A stretch of DNA of 64,000 nucleotides from Vicinamibacterales bacterium (GCA_041659285.1 JBAZYO010000001.1:496001-560000); one strand, 5' to 3'. Counted from the first letter of the stretch, positions 36,644 to 44,858 are shown. Notes: generated from the letters alone by a model not told the origin. Numbers and translations are program-made.

Positions 36644-37293
36644 GGTTCGTTACCCAGGATCTTCTTCAAGTTGGCCAGCGCGTGGAAAAAGTTGGCCTTG
36701 GTCGCGCCGACGGAGCTGCCGAGAATGTCGGCGATCTGCTGGTGCGACAGGTCGTGATACGTCCGCAGGATCAGGGTGGCACGCTGCTTCTTGGGCAGCG
36801 ACGCAATCGCCCTGCGCACCGTCGCGGCGCGCTCCTCGCGCAGCAGCGCGCTCTGCGCCCCCTCGATGCGCGTGTCTTCGAAGTGGTCGGTGGACTCGAT
36901 CGGCTCGGTCGCCGGCGTCTTCGCGCTCACGCGATTGAGGCACACATTCACCGCAATGCGATAGAGCCAGGTCGAGAGCGCCGACTGGCCCTTGAAGTTC
37001 TTGAGGCCGCGCCAGGCGCGCACGAACGACTCCTGCGAGAGGTCGCTCGCGTCTTCGTGATTGCTGACAAAGCGGTAACAGACCTGGTAGACGGTGCGCC
37101 GGTGGCGTTCGACGATGACGTCGAAGGCGTCCTTGCGGCCTTCCACCGATGCCGCGACCAGCGCCGCGTCGTCCATGTCCGCGAAACCGGCCGCGACCGG
37201 CGCGTCCGGGCCGGATGGCTTGGCCACCGTCACCGTCCACCCCGTTGACGCCGCCGGCGCCCAATTTTGTCGAACTGCCGATCCATGTGTCAT
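36640..37293 (-). CDS. ECF sigma-70 factor (RpoE-like)
   Basis: A 217-residue sigma factor. After a 40-residue N-terminal extension, region 2 reads AFDVIVERHRRTVYQVCYRFVSNHEDASDLSQESFVRAWRGL and LSTWLYRIAVNVCLN; region 4 reads LPKKQRATLILRTYHDLSHQQIADILGSSVGATKANFFHALANLKKIL. Intact, unlike the copy at 17164. It is followed by a membrane anti-sigma factor and a CpxP-like protein, so it likely answers envelope stress. GAGG 9-12 bases before ATG 37293 is a good ribosome site. An ECF-like promoter upstream suggests autoregulation. Confidence 0.92.
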   Translation of the reverse strand: MTHGSAVRQNWAPAASTGWTVTVAKPSGPDAPVAAGFADMDDAALVAASVEGRKDAFDVIVERHRRTVYQVCYRFVSNHEDASDLSQESFVRAWRGLKNFKGQSALSTWLYRIAVNVCLNRVSAKTPATEPIESTDHFEDTRIEGAQSALLREERAATVRRAIASLPKKQRATLILRTYHDLSHQQIADILGSSVGATKANFFHALANLKKILGNEP

Positions 37294-37317
37294 GACCGCG
37301 TTCCTCTGCTGTAGGGA

Positions 37318-37344
37318 TTAGACCGGCAGGGTCGCGGAAGGTTG
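37318..37344 (-). promoter_or_regulatory. ECF-type promoter candidate before the sigma operon
   Basis: On the minus strand CAACCTT (37344-37338) and GTCTAA (37323-37318) are 14 bases apart. This is close to the GGAACTT / TCTAA pattern of RpoE-like promoters and would let the sigma factor drive its own operon. Confidence 0.4.
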
Positions 37345-37373
37345 AACGAAGTATGCGCCATCTTTCCGCGGGA

Positions 37374-37402
37374 TTGACTTTCGCCTTTTGTTTGTTTACG
37401 CT
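37374..37402 (+). promoter_or_regulatory. Promoter of lexA
   Basis: TTGACT (37374-37379), 17-base spacer, TACGCT (37397-37402). The leader runs about 45 bases to the ATG at 37456, with GGAG at 37443. I found no clear palindromic SOS box of the E. coli or Bacillus kind here. Confidence 0.55.
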
Positions 37403-37455
37403 TCCTGTTCAGGGCGAAGAAACGGAGCAACCCGATTTCTCCGGAGTGCACTTTT

Positions 37456-38064
37456 ATGCAACCACTGACCAAGCGCCAGCGCGAAATTCTCGACTATCTC
37501 AATGAATTCATCCAGCAGCACGGCTATGCGCCGAGCCTGGAAGAAATCGGCGAGCGCTTCAACCTGTCGTCGCTGGCGACGGTGCACAAGCACCTCACCA
37601 ACCTCCAGGAAAAAGGCTTCATTCGCCGGGCGTGGAACCGCAGCCGGTCGGTCGAACTGCTCCCCAGCCGCTCGGGCGGGCGCGCCATCGAACTGCCCAT
37701 GCTGGGCTATGTCGCCGCCGGCATGCCGATCGAGGCCGTGGCCGGCAACGAGACCATCAGCGTGCCCGACTCGCTCGTCGCCGGCAAGCGCGACACCTAC
37801 GTGCTGCGGGTGCGCGGCGAGTCGATGATCGACGAACAGATCCGCGACGGCGACTGGGTGGTCGTGGAAGACCGCAAGACCGCCGACAACGGCGACATGG
37901 TGATTGCGCTCGTCGGCGGCCAGGACGTGACGCTCAAGAAGTTCTACAAGGAAGCCAACCGCATCCGCCTGCAGCCCGCCAACCCCGCCATGCAGCCGAT
38001 CTATGTCGAGCCGGACGGCTTGCAGATCCAGGGCGTGGTCGTCGGGGTGATGCGGAAGTACTAG
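37456..38064 (+). CDS. lexA: LexA repressor
   Basis: A 202-residue SOS repressor. The winged-helix domain is residues 1-65 (LTKRQREILDYLNEFIQQHGYAPSLEEIGERF, then the recognition helix near 41-56). The autocleavage site is Ala88-Gly89 in YVAAGMP, with the catalytic Ser123 in GESM and Lys161 in the TLKKF segment. RecA filaments trigger self-cleavage and release of SOS genes. GGAG 10 bases upstream supports ATG 37456. It is divergent from the ECF sigma operon, 162 bases away. Its own operator sequence is not evident and may be lineage-specific. Confidence 0.95.
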   Translation: MQPLTKRQREILDYLNEFIQQHGYAPSLEEIGERFNLSSLATVHKHLTNLQEKGFIRRAWNRSRSVELLPSRSGGRAIELPMLGYVAAGMPIEAVAGNETISVPDSLVAGKRDTYVLRVRGESMIDEQIRDGDWVVVEDRKTADNGDMVIALVGGQDVTLKKFYKEANRIRLQPANPAMQPIYVEPDGLQIQGVVVGVMRKY

Positions 38065-38170
38065 GGGACTGACCCCGAGCAAGCAGTGCCGAGGGGTCTG
38101 TCCCCTTCGTGCTGACGATCCTGCGTTGGGGTCAGACCCCTCGAGCATTTCCCACTTGGGGTCAGACCCC
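38064..38170. repeat. Four spaced copies of a 13-base GGGGTCAGACCCC palindrome
   Basis: Copies: GGGGACTGACCCC (38064), GGGGTCTGTCCCC (38093), GGGGTCAGACCCC (38128) and GGGGTCAGACCCC (38158), at steps of about 29, 35 and 30 bases, with a half copy at 38178. They fill the 146-base gap between lexA and the DUF3467 gene. Too short for CRISPR repeats; likely a palindromic dispersed repeat that has multiplied. Confidence 0.75.
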
Positions 38171-38210
38171 GCGCTCTGGGGTGATAGCCTAGAGCCCAGC
38201 AGGCCCCAAC

Positions 38211-38534
38211 ATGAGCGACCGCAAACAGATCAACTTCACCATCGTCCCCGAAGACGGCGGACCCGAACCGCGCACCTACGCCAATTTCTGCGCGGTCAAT
38301 CACACCCCCTTCGACTTCACGCTCACCTTCTGCGAGGTGCAGCCCTTGTCGGAAAAAGAGATCAAGGAAGCCGAAGCCGAGCACGTGGTGCGCGCGCCGG
38401 TGCGGGCGAAGCTGGTGCTGCCCGTGCAGTTCATTCCCACGTTGATTGCGGCGTTGCAGGAGAACATGCGCGTTTACTCCGAGTCGCACCAGGCGCCGCC
38501 GCCCCTTCCCCCGGGCAAGGGCCCCATTCACTAG
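38211..38534 (+). CDS. DUF3467 domain protein
   Basis: A 107-residue protein with the DUF3467 pattern: INFTIVPEDGGPEPRTYANFCAVNHTPFDFTLTFCEVQP, then APVRAKLVLPVQFIPTLIAALQENMRVYSE. The family is widespread and small, with no proven function; structure predictions resemble SecB-like chaperone subunits. It lies between lexA and nth on the same strand with its own short leader. Confidence 0.85.
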   Translation: MSDRKQINFTIVPEDGGPEPRTYANFCAVNHTPFDFTLTFCEVQPLSEKEIKEAEAEHVVRAPVRAKLVLPVQFIPTLIAALQENMRVYSESHQAPPPLPPGKGPIH

Positions 38535-38568
38535 GGCCGCGGATGACGCAGAGCGGCTCGCCACTCAA

Positions 38569-39300
38569 GTGAAGACTCCCCCGGCGGTCATGCGCATCTT
38601 CGACGCGCTCGATCGGCACCATCCCGGCGCCGACACGGAACTCGTGCATCGCAACGCGTTCGAGCTGCTGGTGGCGACGATGCTGTCGGCGCAATCCACC
38701 GACGCGCGGGTCAACCTGGTGACACCGGCGCTGTTCGCGCGATTCCCCGACGCGAAGGCGATGGCGGGTGCGGACACGCCGGAACTCGAGGCCCTGGTCC
38801 ACGCCACCGGGTTCTTCCGGCAGAAGGCCAAGTCGGTGATCGGCATGTCGGCCATCCTCCTGGAGAAACACCAGGGACGGGTCCCGGCGTCGATGGCAGC
38901 GCTGACCGCGTTGCCGGGCGTCGGCCGCAAGACCGCCAACGTCGTGCTCGGGCACGCGCTGGGGGTCCCGGGTTTCCCGGTGGATCGGCACGTGCTACGC
39001 GTGGCCAACCGCATCGGCCTGGCTCACGGTGATGACCCGGTCAGGGTGGAGACGCAGTTGTGCGACCTGCTGCCGCCGGCGCGCTGGACCCGCGCGTCCG
39101 ACACGCTGATTCTTCACGGCCGGCGCGTGTGCCGCCCGGCGCCGCTGTGCCCGCGCTGTCACGTGCGCCCCGACTGCGACTTCTACCGGACGGGCGCCGT
39201 GACCAAGCCGGTTGGCAAGGTCCGGCCGGGCGCCACATCGAGGGCAAAGCCGCACGCCACATCCCGACCGCGGGCTAAGGCCAAGAAGGCACGCCGATGA
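38569..39300 (+). CDS. nth: Endonuclease III (DNA glycosylase/AP lyase)
   Basis: A 243-residue base-excision repair enzyme that removes oxidised pyrimidines. It has the HhH-GPD fold with catalytic Lys in LPGVGRKTANVVLG (about 121) and Asp in FPVDRHVLR (about 138). The C-terminal 4Fe-4S loop is C-x5-C-x2-C-x5-C (CRPAPLCPRCHVRPDC), one residue shorter in the first gap than E. coli Nth. A basic tail of about 35 residues follows, encoded in part by CGCCACATC repeats. GTG 38569 is chosen to match the usual KTPPAV start; ATG 38590 is the alternative. The stop overlaps the zincin gene (ATGA). Confidence 0.93.
   Translation: MKTPPAVMRIFDALDRHHPGADTELVHRNAFELLVATMLSAQSTDARVNLVTPALFARFPDAKAMAGADTPELEALVHATGFFRQKAKSVIGMSAILLEKHQGRVPASMAALTALPGVGRKTANVVLGHALGVPGFPVDRHVLRVANRIGLAHGDDPVRVETQLCDLLPPARWTRASDTLILHGRRVCRPAPLCPRCHVRPDCDFYRTGAVTKPVGKVRPGATSRAKPHATSRPRAKAKKARR
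39231..39263. repeat. CGCCACATC repeats in the nth tail
   Basis: CGCCACATC at 39231-39239 and 39255-39263; the second extends to ACGCCACATCCCG, identical to truA 11432-11444. They encode the GATSR/HATSR part of the basic tail. Confidence 0.55.
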
Positions 39301-39743
39301 CCCGCGAGGAGTTTCGGTCGCTCGTGCAGGAAGCGATCGACCTGATTCCGCGCCGCTTCGCCAGGGAGATCCACAACCTCGCCATCGTCATCGAAGACGA
39401 GCCCGCCGACGAACTGCTGGACGAGCTCGACGTGGATGACGACGGCACGCTTCTCGGCTTGTATCAGGGCACGCCGCTGAAGGAGCGCGGGTTTGGCTAC
39501 GGCAACCAGCTACCGGATCGCATCACGCTGTTCCAGGGTCCCATCGAAGACGAATGCGACGGCGATGAGGACGAGATCATCGTGGCGATCGGCGAGACGT
39601 TGATCCACGAGCTCGGCCACTACTTCGGCATGGAGGAACACGAGATTGCCCCCCATGAAGAACGCTGGCTGCGGGGCGAAGTCGATCCCGACGATGAGGC
39701 CGCCGGCGAAGACGAAGACGAAGACGAGGAGCCGCAGCCGTGA
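39297..39743 (+). CDS. Zincin-like metallopeptidase family protein
   Basis: A 148-residue protein with the zinc motif HELGHYFGMEEHE at about residues 105-117, the extended HExxHxxGxxxxE type of a minimal gluzincin-like family (formerly DUF1025). The N-terminal part (FRSLVQEAIDLIPRRFAREIHNLAIVIED) is the standard start, and LLGLYQGTPLKERGFGYGNQLPDRITLFQ the middle. The C-terminus is very acidic (DEDEDEE). Its biological substrate is unknown. It overlaps nth by four bases, and its own stop overlaps the rsmA GTG. Confidence 0.92.
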   Translation: MTREEFRSLVQEAIDLIPRRFAREIHNLAIVIEDEPADELLDELDVDDDGTLLGLYQGTPLKERGFGYGNQLPDRITLFQGPIEDECDGDEDEIIVAIGETLIHELGHYFGMEEHEIAPHEERWLRGEVDPDDEAAGEDEDEDEEPQP

Positions 39744-40570
39744 GGGCCCGTAAGCGTTTTGCGCAGCACTTTCTCGAGTCCGCCTGGGTCACCAAGGTCG
39801 TCAAGGCCGTGGCGGCGAAACCGGATGAAGACATCCTCGAGATTGGCCCCGGCCGGGCCGCTCTCACGCGGCCGCTGGCGGCGCAGTGCGGCCGCATGCT
39901 CGCCGTGGAGGTCGATCGCGATCTGGCAGCGGAGCTCGAGGCCACCAAGCCCGCGAACCTGACCGTGATTGTCGGCGACGTGCTCGACGTGGACCTGGCC
40001 GCGGCGCTCTCGGAGTGGCTGGGCGGGACCCTGGGGCCGGGACATGCCGTCCGGGTGGTCGGCAACCTCCCCTACAACATCTCGTCGCCCATCCTGTTTG
40101 CGTTGCTCGAACTGGCGTCGTCAACCGGCGGCGTGCGCGACGCCATCCTGATGCTGCAGAAGGAAGTGGCCGACCGGCTGGTCGCCAAGGTCGGGACCGG
40201 AGACTACGGCGTCCTGACCGTGCTGACCGCCGTCCACGCCGACGTGACGCGCCTCCTCTCCCTGCCACCGGGGGCGTTCAGGCCCCAGCCGCAGGTGCAT
40301 TCGGCCGTCGTCCGCCTGGCCTTCCGCCCACCCAAGGTGGAAATTCCCGACATGGACGGGTTCGTGCGGATGGTCCGGACCACGTTCACCCAACGCCGGA
40401 AGACCCTGGCCAACGCATTGAAGCCGTTTGGGGCGGAACGGTCGGTCTCGCCGGTGGCGGCGCTCGCCGCAGCCGGGATTGACGGCCGGCGCCGCCCGGA
40501 GACGCTGGATCTGGCCGAGTTCGCGGCCCTGTTCCGCGCCTTCCACGGCCACAGGTTAGACACAGATTAG
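39740..40570 (+). CDS. rsmA: 16S rRNA dimethyladenosine transferase RsmA (KsgA)
   Basis: A 276-residue methyltransferase that dimethylates two adjacent adenines near the 3' end of 16S rRNA during subunit maturation. The start is GTG 39740, overlapping the previous stop as GTGA; the protein opens RARKRFAQHFL, the family signature. Motif I reads ILEIGPGRAALTRPLA, motif IV VVGNLPYNISSPILF. The C-terminal helical domain includes FRPQPQVHSAVVRLAF and FTQRRKTLANAL. Length is normal. Confidence 0.95.
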   Translation: MRARKRFAQHFLESAWVTKVVKAVAAKPDEDILEIGPGRAALTRPLAAQCGRMLAVEVDRDLAAELEATKPANLTVIVGDVLDVDLAAALSEWLGGTLGPGHAVRVVGNLPYNISSPILFALLELASSTGGVRDAILMLQKEVADRLVAKVGTGDYGVLTVLTAVHADVTRLLSLPPGAFRPQPQVHSAVVRLAFRPPKVEIPDMDGFVRMVRTTFTQRRKTLANALKPFGAERSVSPVAALAAAGIDGRRRPETLDLAEFAALFRAFHGHRLDTD

Positions 40571-40580
40571 ACACAGATAA
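40554..40580. repeat. Tandem TTAGACACAGA at the rsmA stop
   Basis: GTTAGACACAGA and ATTAGACACAGA run head to tail across the rsmA stop codon (TAG 40568-40570), followed by TAAGCTAG. Confidence 0.5.
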
Positions 40581-40615
40581 GCTAGAACCCGCCGGGCCGG
40601 AAGTTGAAGCTGTGC

Positions 40616-40739
40616 TATAGTTTCCGACGAAACCCGCCTCGTTTTACAGGCGCTCCCAGCGGCCTGAACAGGTGACCTTGCCGGCTCGCCAGAGTCCACG
40701 GTTGCCTTGCTAGTTTTCCCTGGGCGTGGAGTCACGCCC
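40616..40739 (+). promoter_or_regulatory. Leader region of RNase J: -10 box and hairpin
   Basis: A -10-like TATAGT at 40616-40621 would start a leader of about 125 bases before ATG 40754. Near its end is a hairpin, GGGCGTG (40722-40728) / CACGCCC (40733-40739), 4 bases before the GGGA ribosome site. RNase J genes are often autoregulated through their leaders, so the hairpin may control translation or decay. No -35 is clear. Confidence 0.4.
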
Positions 40740-40753
40740 GGCTGGGATATCGC

Positions 40754-42445
40754 ATGAGTGTGTCCGTGCCCGTGGCTCCGGCCGCGGCGCTTGCAGTCGA
40801 CGTGGTGCCGCTTGGCGGCCTCGGCGAGTTCGGCCTCAACATGATGGCCATCTCGTGTGGAGATACCACCATCGTTGTCGACGCCGGCGCGATGTTCCCC
40901 GAGGCCGACCAGCTCGGCGTGGATCTGATCGTTCCCGACCTCGCTTATCTCGAAGCCCGCAAGGGCCAGGTCAAGGCGCTGGTCCTCACGCACGGGCACG
41001 AGGACCACATGGGCGGCGTGCCCTACGCGCTGCCCCACATCGACGGCCCCATCTACGGCACCCCACTGGCGCTGGCCTTTGTTGGCAAGAAGCTCGAGGA
41101 GCACGGGCTCGATCCCAAGACCGTGGACGTCAAGCCGGGCGACGTCATCGCGGTCGGTCCGTTCACGCTGGAATTCATCCGGGTCACGCACAGCATGCCC
41201 GACTGCGTCGCCGTGGTGATCCGCACGCCGCAAGGCGTGCTGCTGCACACGGGCGACTTCAAGGTTGACCAGACGCCGATGGACGGCGAGGCCTTCGACC
41301 TGCACCGCTTCGCCCAGCTCGGGGCCGAGGGCGTGCTGGCCATGTTCTGCGACAGTACGAACATCGATCGCCGCGGCTACACCGGTTCGGAGATGGACGT
41401 CGAAGACGCCTTCGAGGAGATCTTCACGAGCACCGAAGGAAAGATCGTCGTTGCCGCGTTCGCGTCGAGCCTGTACCGGCTGCAGATCGTGGCCGACCTG
41501 GCGGCGCAGTTCGACCGCAAGTTGGCCTTCGTCGGCCGCAGCATGAACGCGAACTCGGTGATCGCCCAGCGCCTCGGCCACCTGCACCTGCAGTCGGGCG
41601 TCGTCATCAAGGACGGTGATGTCTCGATCTTCCCCGCCCAGGACGTGGTCTGCCTGGTGACCGGATCGCAGGGCGAAGCCAACGCCGCGCTGTCGCGCAT
41701 CGCCATCAACGACCACCGGCACGTGCGCCTGGTCGAAGGCGACCGGGTGGTGATTTCGGCGCGCGCGATCCCGGGCAACGAAAAGGCCATCGGCCGGGTG
41801 ATGAACCACATCGCCCGCCGCGGCGTGGACGTGGTGACCGAGTCGAGCAAGCACGTGCACGTGTCGGGCCACGGGTCGGAGGAAGAGCTCAAGCTGGTGC
41901 TCTCGCTGGTGCGGCCCAAGTACTTCGTGCCCATCCACGGCGAGTTCCGCCAGCTGGCGCGCCACGCCAAGGTGGCGAAGTTCGTGACCCGCGGCCTGCC
42001 CACCGGGGTGGAAGTGCTGACCGCGGAGAACGGCGACGTGCTCCGCTTCGACGCCGACGGCGGCCGCATCGCCGACAAGGCGCCGACGGGCCGGGTCTTG
42101 ATCGACGGCACCCGCGTCGGCGAGGTCGACGATGAGGTGCTGCGCGATCGCCGCCACATCTCGATTGACGGCATGGTCATGACGGTGGTCGCCATCAACG
42201 CGCGCACCGGCGTCATTGAAGGCGTGCCCGAACTGGTGGCGCGCGGGTTTGTCAGCGACGAAGGCACCGCGGACGTCCTGCTGGAAGGCGCCCGCGTGGT
42301 CGCCAACACGATCGACGAATGCAGCGTTGAAGAACGCACCGATCCCGGACTGATGAAGGAGCGCATCCGCACCGAGTTGCGGCGCTTCCTGAAGAAGCGG
42401 ACCGGCCGGCGCCCGATGGTGCTGCCGGTTGTGATCGAAATCTGA
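40754..42445 (+). CDS. Ribonuclease J
   Basis: A 563-residue metallo-beta-lactamase/beta-CASP nuclease with 5'-3' exo- and endonuclease activity in mRNA decay and rRNA maturation. Zinc ligands: LTHGHEDHMGG (about residues 79-89), HSMPDCVAVVI (His), and HTGDFKVDQTP (Asp). The beta-CASP domain includes FCDSTNIDRRGYTGSE, AAFASSLYRLQI, GSQGEANAALSRIA, and HVHVSGHGSEEELKLVLSLVRPKYFVPIHGEFRQLARHA (split over two strands). A C-terminal domain of about 100 residues follows. GGGA at 40744-40747 is the ribosome site. The ftsK gene follows after 12 bases. Confidence 0.95.
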   Translation: MSVSVPVAPAAALAVDVVPLGGLGEFGLNMMAISCGDTTIVVDAGAMFPEADQLGVDLIVPDLAYLEARKGQVKALVLTHGHEDHMGGVPYALPHIDGPIYGTPLALAFVGKKLEEHGLDPKTVDVKPGDVIAVGPFTLEFIRVTHSMPDCVAVVIRTPQGVLLHTGDFKVDQTPMDGEAFDLHRFAQLGAEGVLAMFCDSTNIDRRGYTGSEMDVEDAFEEIFTSTEGKIVVAAFASSLYRLQIVADLAAQFDRKLAFVGRSMNANSVIAQRLGHLHLQSGVVIKDGDVSIFPAQDVVCLVTGSQGEANAALSRIAINDHRHVRLVEGDRVVISARAIPGNEKAIGRVMNHIARRGVDVVTESSKHVHVSGHGSEEELKLVLSLVRPKYFVPIHGEFRQLARHAKVAKFVTRGLPTGVEVLTAENGDVLRFDADGGRIADKAPTGRVLIDGTRVGEVDDEVLRDRRHISIDGMVMTVVAINARTGVIEGVPELVARGFVSDEGTADVLLEGARVVANTIDECSVEERTDPGLMKERIRTELRRFLKKRTGRRPMVLPVVIEI

Positions 42446-42457
42446 GGAGACGACCGA

Positions 42458-44794
42458 GTGGCTGCATCAGGTTCTGCCCTATCGCGCCGCGTCAGTGAGG
42501 TGGTGGGCGTCGCCTTGTTCGCGATGACTCTCATCTGGCTGATCGCGCTCGCGACCTATGACCCCAACGACCCGGTGTGGTTCTTCAGCACCGGCACGCA
42601 CGAGGTGCCGGCCAACTTCGCCGGGCGGGTCGGCGCGTTCCTCGGCGAGTTGTCGTTCCAGTTGCTGGGCTACGCGTCGTACCTGCTGCCCGCGGTGGTC
42701 GCCGTGGCCGGCTGGCATTACTTCTGGTGCCGCAAGATCGACGCCGCCTACACCAAGATGATCGGCGCCGGCATGCTGCTGGCCTGCGGCAGCGCCTTCC
42801 TGGGCCTGACCCTCGGCCGCGTCGACTTCGGGCCGCGGCCGTTCCGCGCCGGCGGCTATCTCGGTGAGTGGCTCGGCGGCTTCATGTCCGATTACCTCAG
42901 CCGCACCGGGTCGGTGATCGTCATCCTCGCGCTGATCGTCGCGGCCGTGATCATCTCCACCCAGGTCTCGTTCGGCCGCCTGTTCAGCGCGGGGTTTGGC
43001 GCGATCCAGGGCCTCGGCGGCCAGGGCATGGAGTCGTTCCGGCTGTGGCGCGAGGAGCGCCGCAAGGCCCAGCAACGCCGCGAAGTGCTGGAGAAGTACG
43101 GCAAGAAAGACACCGCGGTGGCGGCGAAGGCCGAGAAGGGCGACCGGAAGCCGGCGAAGATCGAACGCCCCGAACTGTCCCCGGCGGCGCGCGAGCGCGC
43201 GGCCGCCCGCGACCTGGACGAGGAGCCCGTGACCGCGGCCACCAGGGCGCTGCCGGTGGTCAAGAAGGCGCCGGCGAAGACGCCGATGGCCCCGTCCCTG
43301 CCCTTGCCCGAGCCGGAGCGCAACGTCGAGCGGCGACTGGGCGCGTACACGCTGCCGCCGGTGTCGCTGCTCGATGCGCCGAAAGCTGAACGCAAGATCG
43401 ACGAGCGCGAGCTGATGGAATCCGCGCGGCTGCTCGAGGAGAAATGCCGCGAGTTCAACGTCGAAGGCTCGGTGGTGCAGATCCACCCGGGGCCGGTCGT
43501 GACGACGTTCGAGTTCAAGCCCGACGCCGGCGTGAAGTACTCCAAGGTGACCAGCCTGGCCGACGACCTCTGCCTGGCGATGCAGGCCGAGTCGGTGCTG
43601 ATCGATCGCATCCCCGGCAAGGCCACGGTCGGCATCCAGATTCCGAATCCCAATCGCGAGGCGATTTCGCTGCGCGAGCTGCTGGAGTCTGACACCTACA
43701 CGCGGTCCACCTCGAAGCTGACCTTCGCGCTCGGCAAGACGATTCACGGCGAGCCGTTCATGGCGGACCTGGCGACCATGCCCCACCTGCTGATCGCCGG
43801 GTCCACCGGCTCCGGCAAGTCGGTGGGCCTCAACGCGATTCTCACCAGCATCCTGTATCGCGCCACCCCGGACGACGTGCGGATGATCATGGTCGACCCG
43901 AAGCGCCTCGAGCTGGGCATGTACGAGGACATTCCGCACCTGATGACACCGGTGGTCGTGGATCCGAAGAAGGCCGCCAACGCGCTGCGGTGGGCCGTGC
44001 GCGAAATGGAAGAGCGCTACAAGACCCTCGCCGCCTACGGCGTGCGCAACATTGAACAGTTCAACCGCAACGTCCGCGCGGTGATCGAATCCGGCGAGCC
44101 GATTCCCGAAGGCAAGCCCAACCGGCCGCTGCCTTTCATCGTCGTCGTGGTGGACGAGCTGGCCGACCTCATGATGGTGGCCGGCAACGAAGTGGAAGAG
44201 TCGATCTGCCGCCTGGCGCAGATGGCGCGCGCGGTCGGCATCCACCTGATCCTGGCGACGCAGCGGCCGTCGGTGGACGTGATCACCGGCCTGATCAAGG
44301 CCAACCTGCCGTCGCGCATCTCGTTCCGGGTGTCGTCGAAGATCGACTCGCGCACGATTCTCGACAGCAACGGCGCCGAGCAGCTGCTCGGCAAGGGCGA
44401 CATGCTGTTTCTGCCGCCGGCCTCGTCACGCCACACCCGGCTGCACGGCCCCTACATCTCGGAGCAGGAATCGGCGCGCGTCGCCAGCTTCCTCCGCAAG
44501 CAGGGCAAGCCGGTCTACGACCAGACCATCACGGAAGAAGCGAAGACCGCCAACCAGGAGCTGCTTTACGAGAAGGACGACCTCTACGATGAGGCCGCCC
44601 GCATCGTCGTGCAGGCCGGGCAGGTGTCGATCTCGTATTTGCAGCGCAAGATGCGCATCGGCTTCAGCCGCGCGGCGCGCCTGGTGGACATGATGGAGGC
44701 CGAAGGTTTGGTGTCGCCCGCCACCGGCGGCAAGCCGAGGGAAGTGCTGGTTGGCCGCGAGTACTTCGAGGAAGTGGACGCCCAACTCCGATGA
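42458..44794 (+). CDS. ftsK: DNA translocase FtsK/SpoIIIE
   Basis: A 778-residue septal DNA pump. Four membrane helices lie within residues 1-170, then a short linker (about 195-300, charged and Pro-rich), the alpha domain with VVQIHPGPVVTTFEFKPDAGVKYSKV, and the RecA-like beta domain with Walker A IAGSTGSGKSVGLN (about 447) and Walker B FIVVVVDELADLMMV. LATQRPSVDVITGLIKANLPSRISF is diagnostic. The gamma winged helix that reads KOPS sites is present (DEAARIVVQAGQVSISYLQRKMRIGFSRAARLVD). Start GTG 42458 has AGGAG 9 bases upstream. It follows RNase J in one operon. Confidence 0.95.
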   Translation: MAASGSALSRRVSEVVGVALFAMTLIWLIALATYDPNDPVWFFSTGTHEVPANFAGRVGAFLGELSFQLLGYASYLLPAVVAVAGWHYFWCRKIDAAYTKMIGAGMLLACGSAFLGLTLGRVDFGPRPFRAGGYLGEWLGGFMSDYLSRTGSVIVILALIVAAVIISTQVSFGRLFSAGFGAIQGLGGQGMESFRLWREERRKAQQRREVLEKYGKKDTAVAAKAEKGDRKPAKIERPELSPAARERAAARDLDEEPVTAATRALPVVKKAPAKTPMAPSLPLPEPERNVERRLGAYTLPPVSLLDAPKAERKIDERELMESARLLEEKCREFNVEGSVVQIHPGPVVTTFEFKPDAGVKYSKVTSLADDLCLAMQAESVLIDRIPGKATVGIQIPNPNREAISLRELLESDTYTRSTSKLTFALGKTIHGEPFMADLATMPHLLIAGSTGSGKSVGLNAILTSILYRATPDDVRMIMVDPKRLELGMYEDIPHLMTPVVVDPKKAANALRWAVREMEERYKTLAAYGVRNIEQFNRNVRAVIESGEPIPEGKPNRPLPFIVVVVDELADLMMVAGNEVEESICRLAQMARAVGIHLILATQRPSVDVITGLIKANLPSRISFRVSSKIDSRTILDSNGAEQLLGKGDMLFLPPASSRHTRLHGPYISEQESARVASFLRKQGKPVYDQTITEEAKTANQELLYEKDDLYDEAARIVVQAGQVSISYLQRKMRIGFSRAARLVDMMEAEGLVSPATGGKPREVLVGREYFEEVDAQLR

Positions 44795-44812
44795 CGCAGG
44801 ACAGCCAGCCTG

Positions 44813-44850
44813 CCCTGAGCGAGGTGGCCGGAGGCCACCGAGTCGAAGGG
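44813..44850. repeat. Dispersed palindromic element CCCTGAGCGAG...CGAGTCGAAGGG
   Basis: A 38-base unit: CCCTGAGCGA, then hairpin GGTGGCC (44823-44829) GGA GGCCACC (44833-44839), then GAGTCGAAGGG. It lies between ftsK and the amidase gene. A truncated copy of its left end is at 10245-10260. Confidence 0.6.
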
Positions 44851-44858
44851 GGCCGCAG

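Noticed and set aside
38064..38170. Regularly spaced repeats resembling a CRISPR array
   Set aside because: The repeat is only 13 bases, fully palindromic and variable, and no cas genes are present.
40556..42157. A 533-codon minus-strand frame opposite RNase J
   Set aside because: Composition-driven shadow; the plus strand carries all RNase J motifs.
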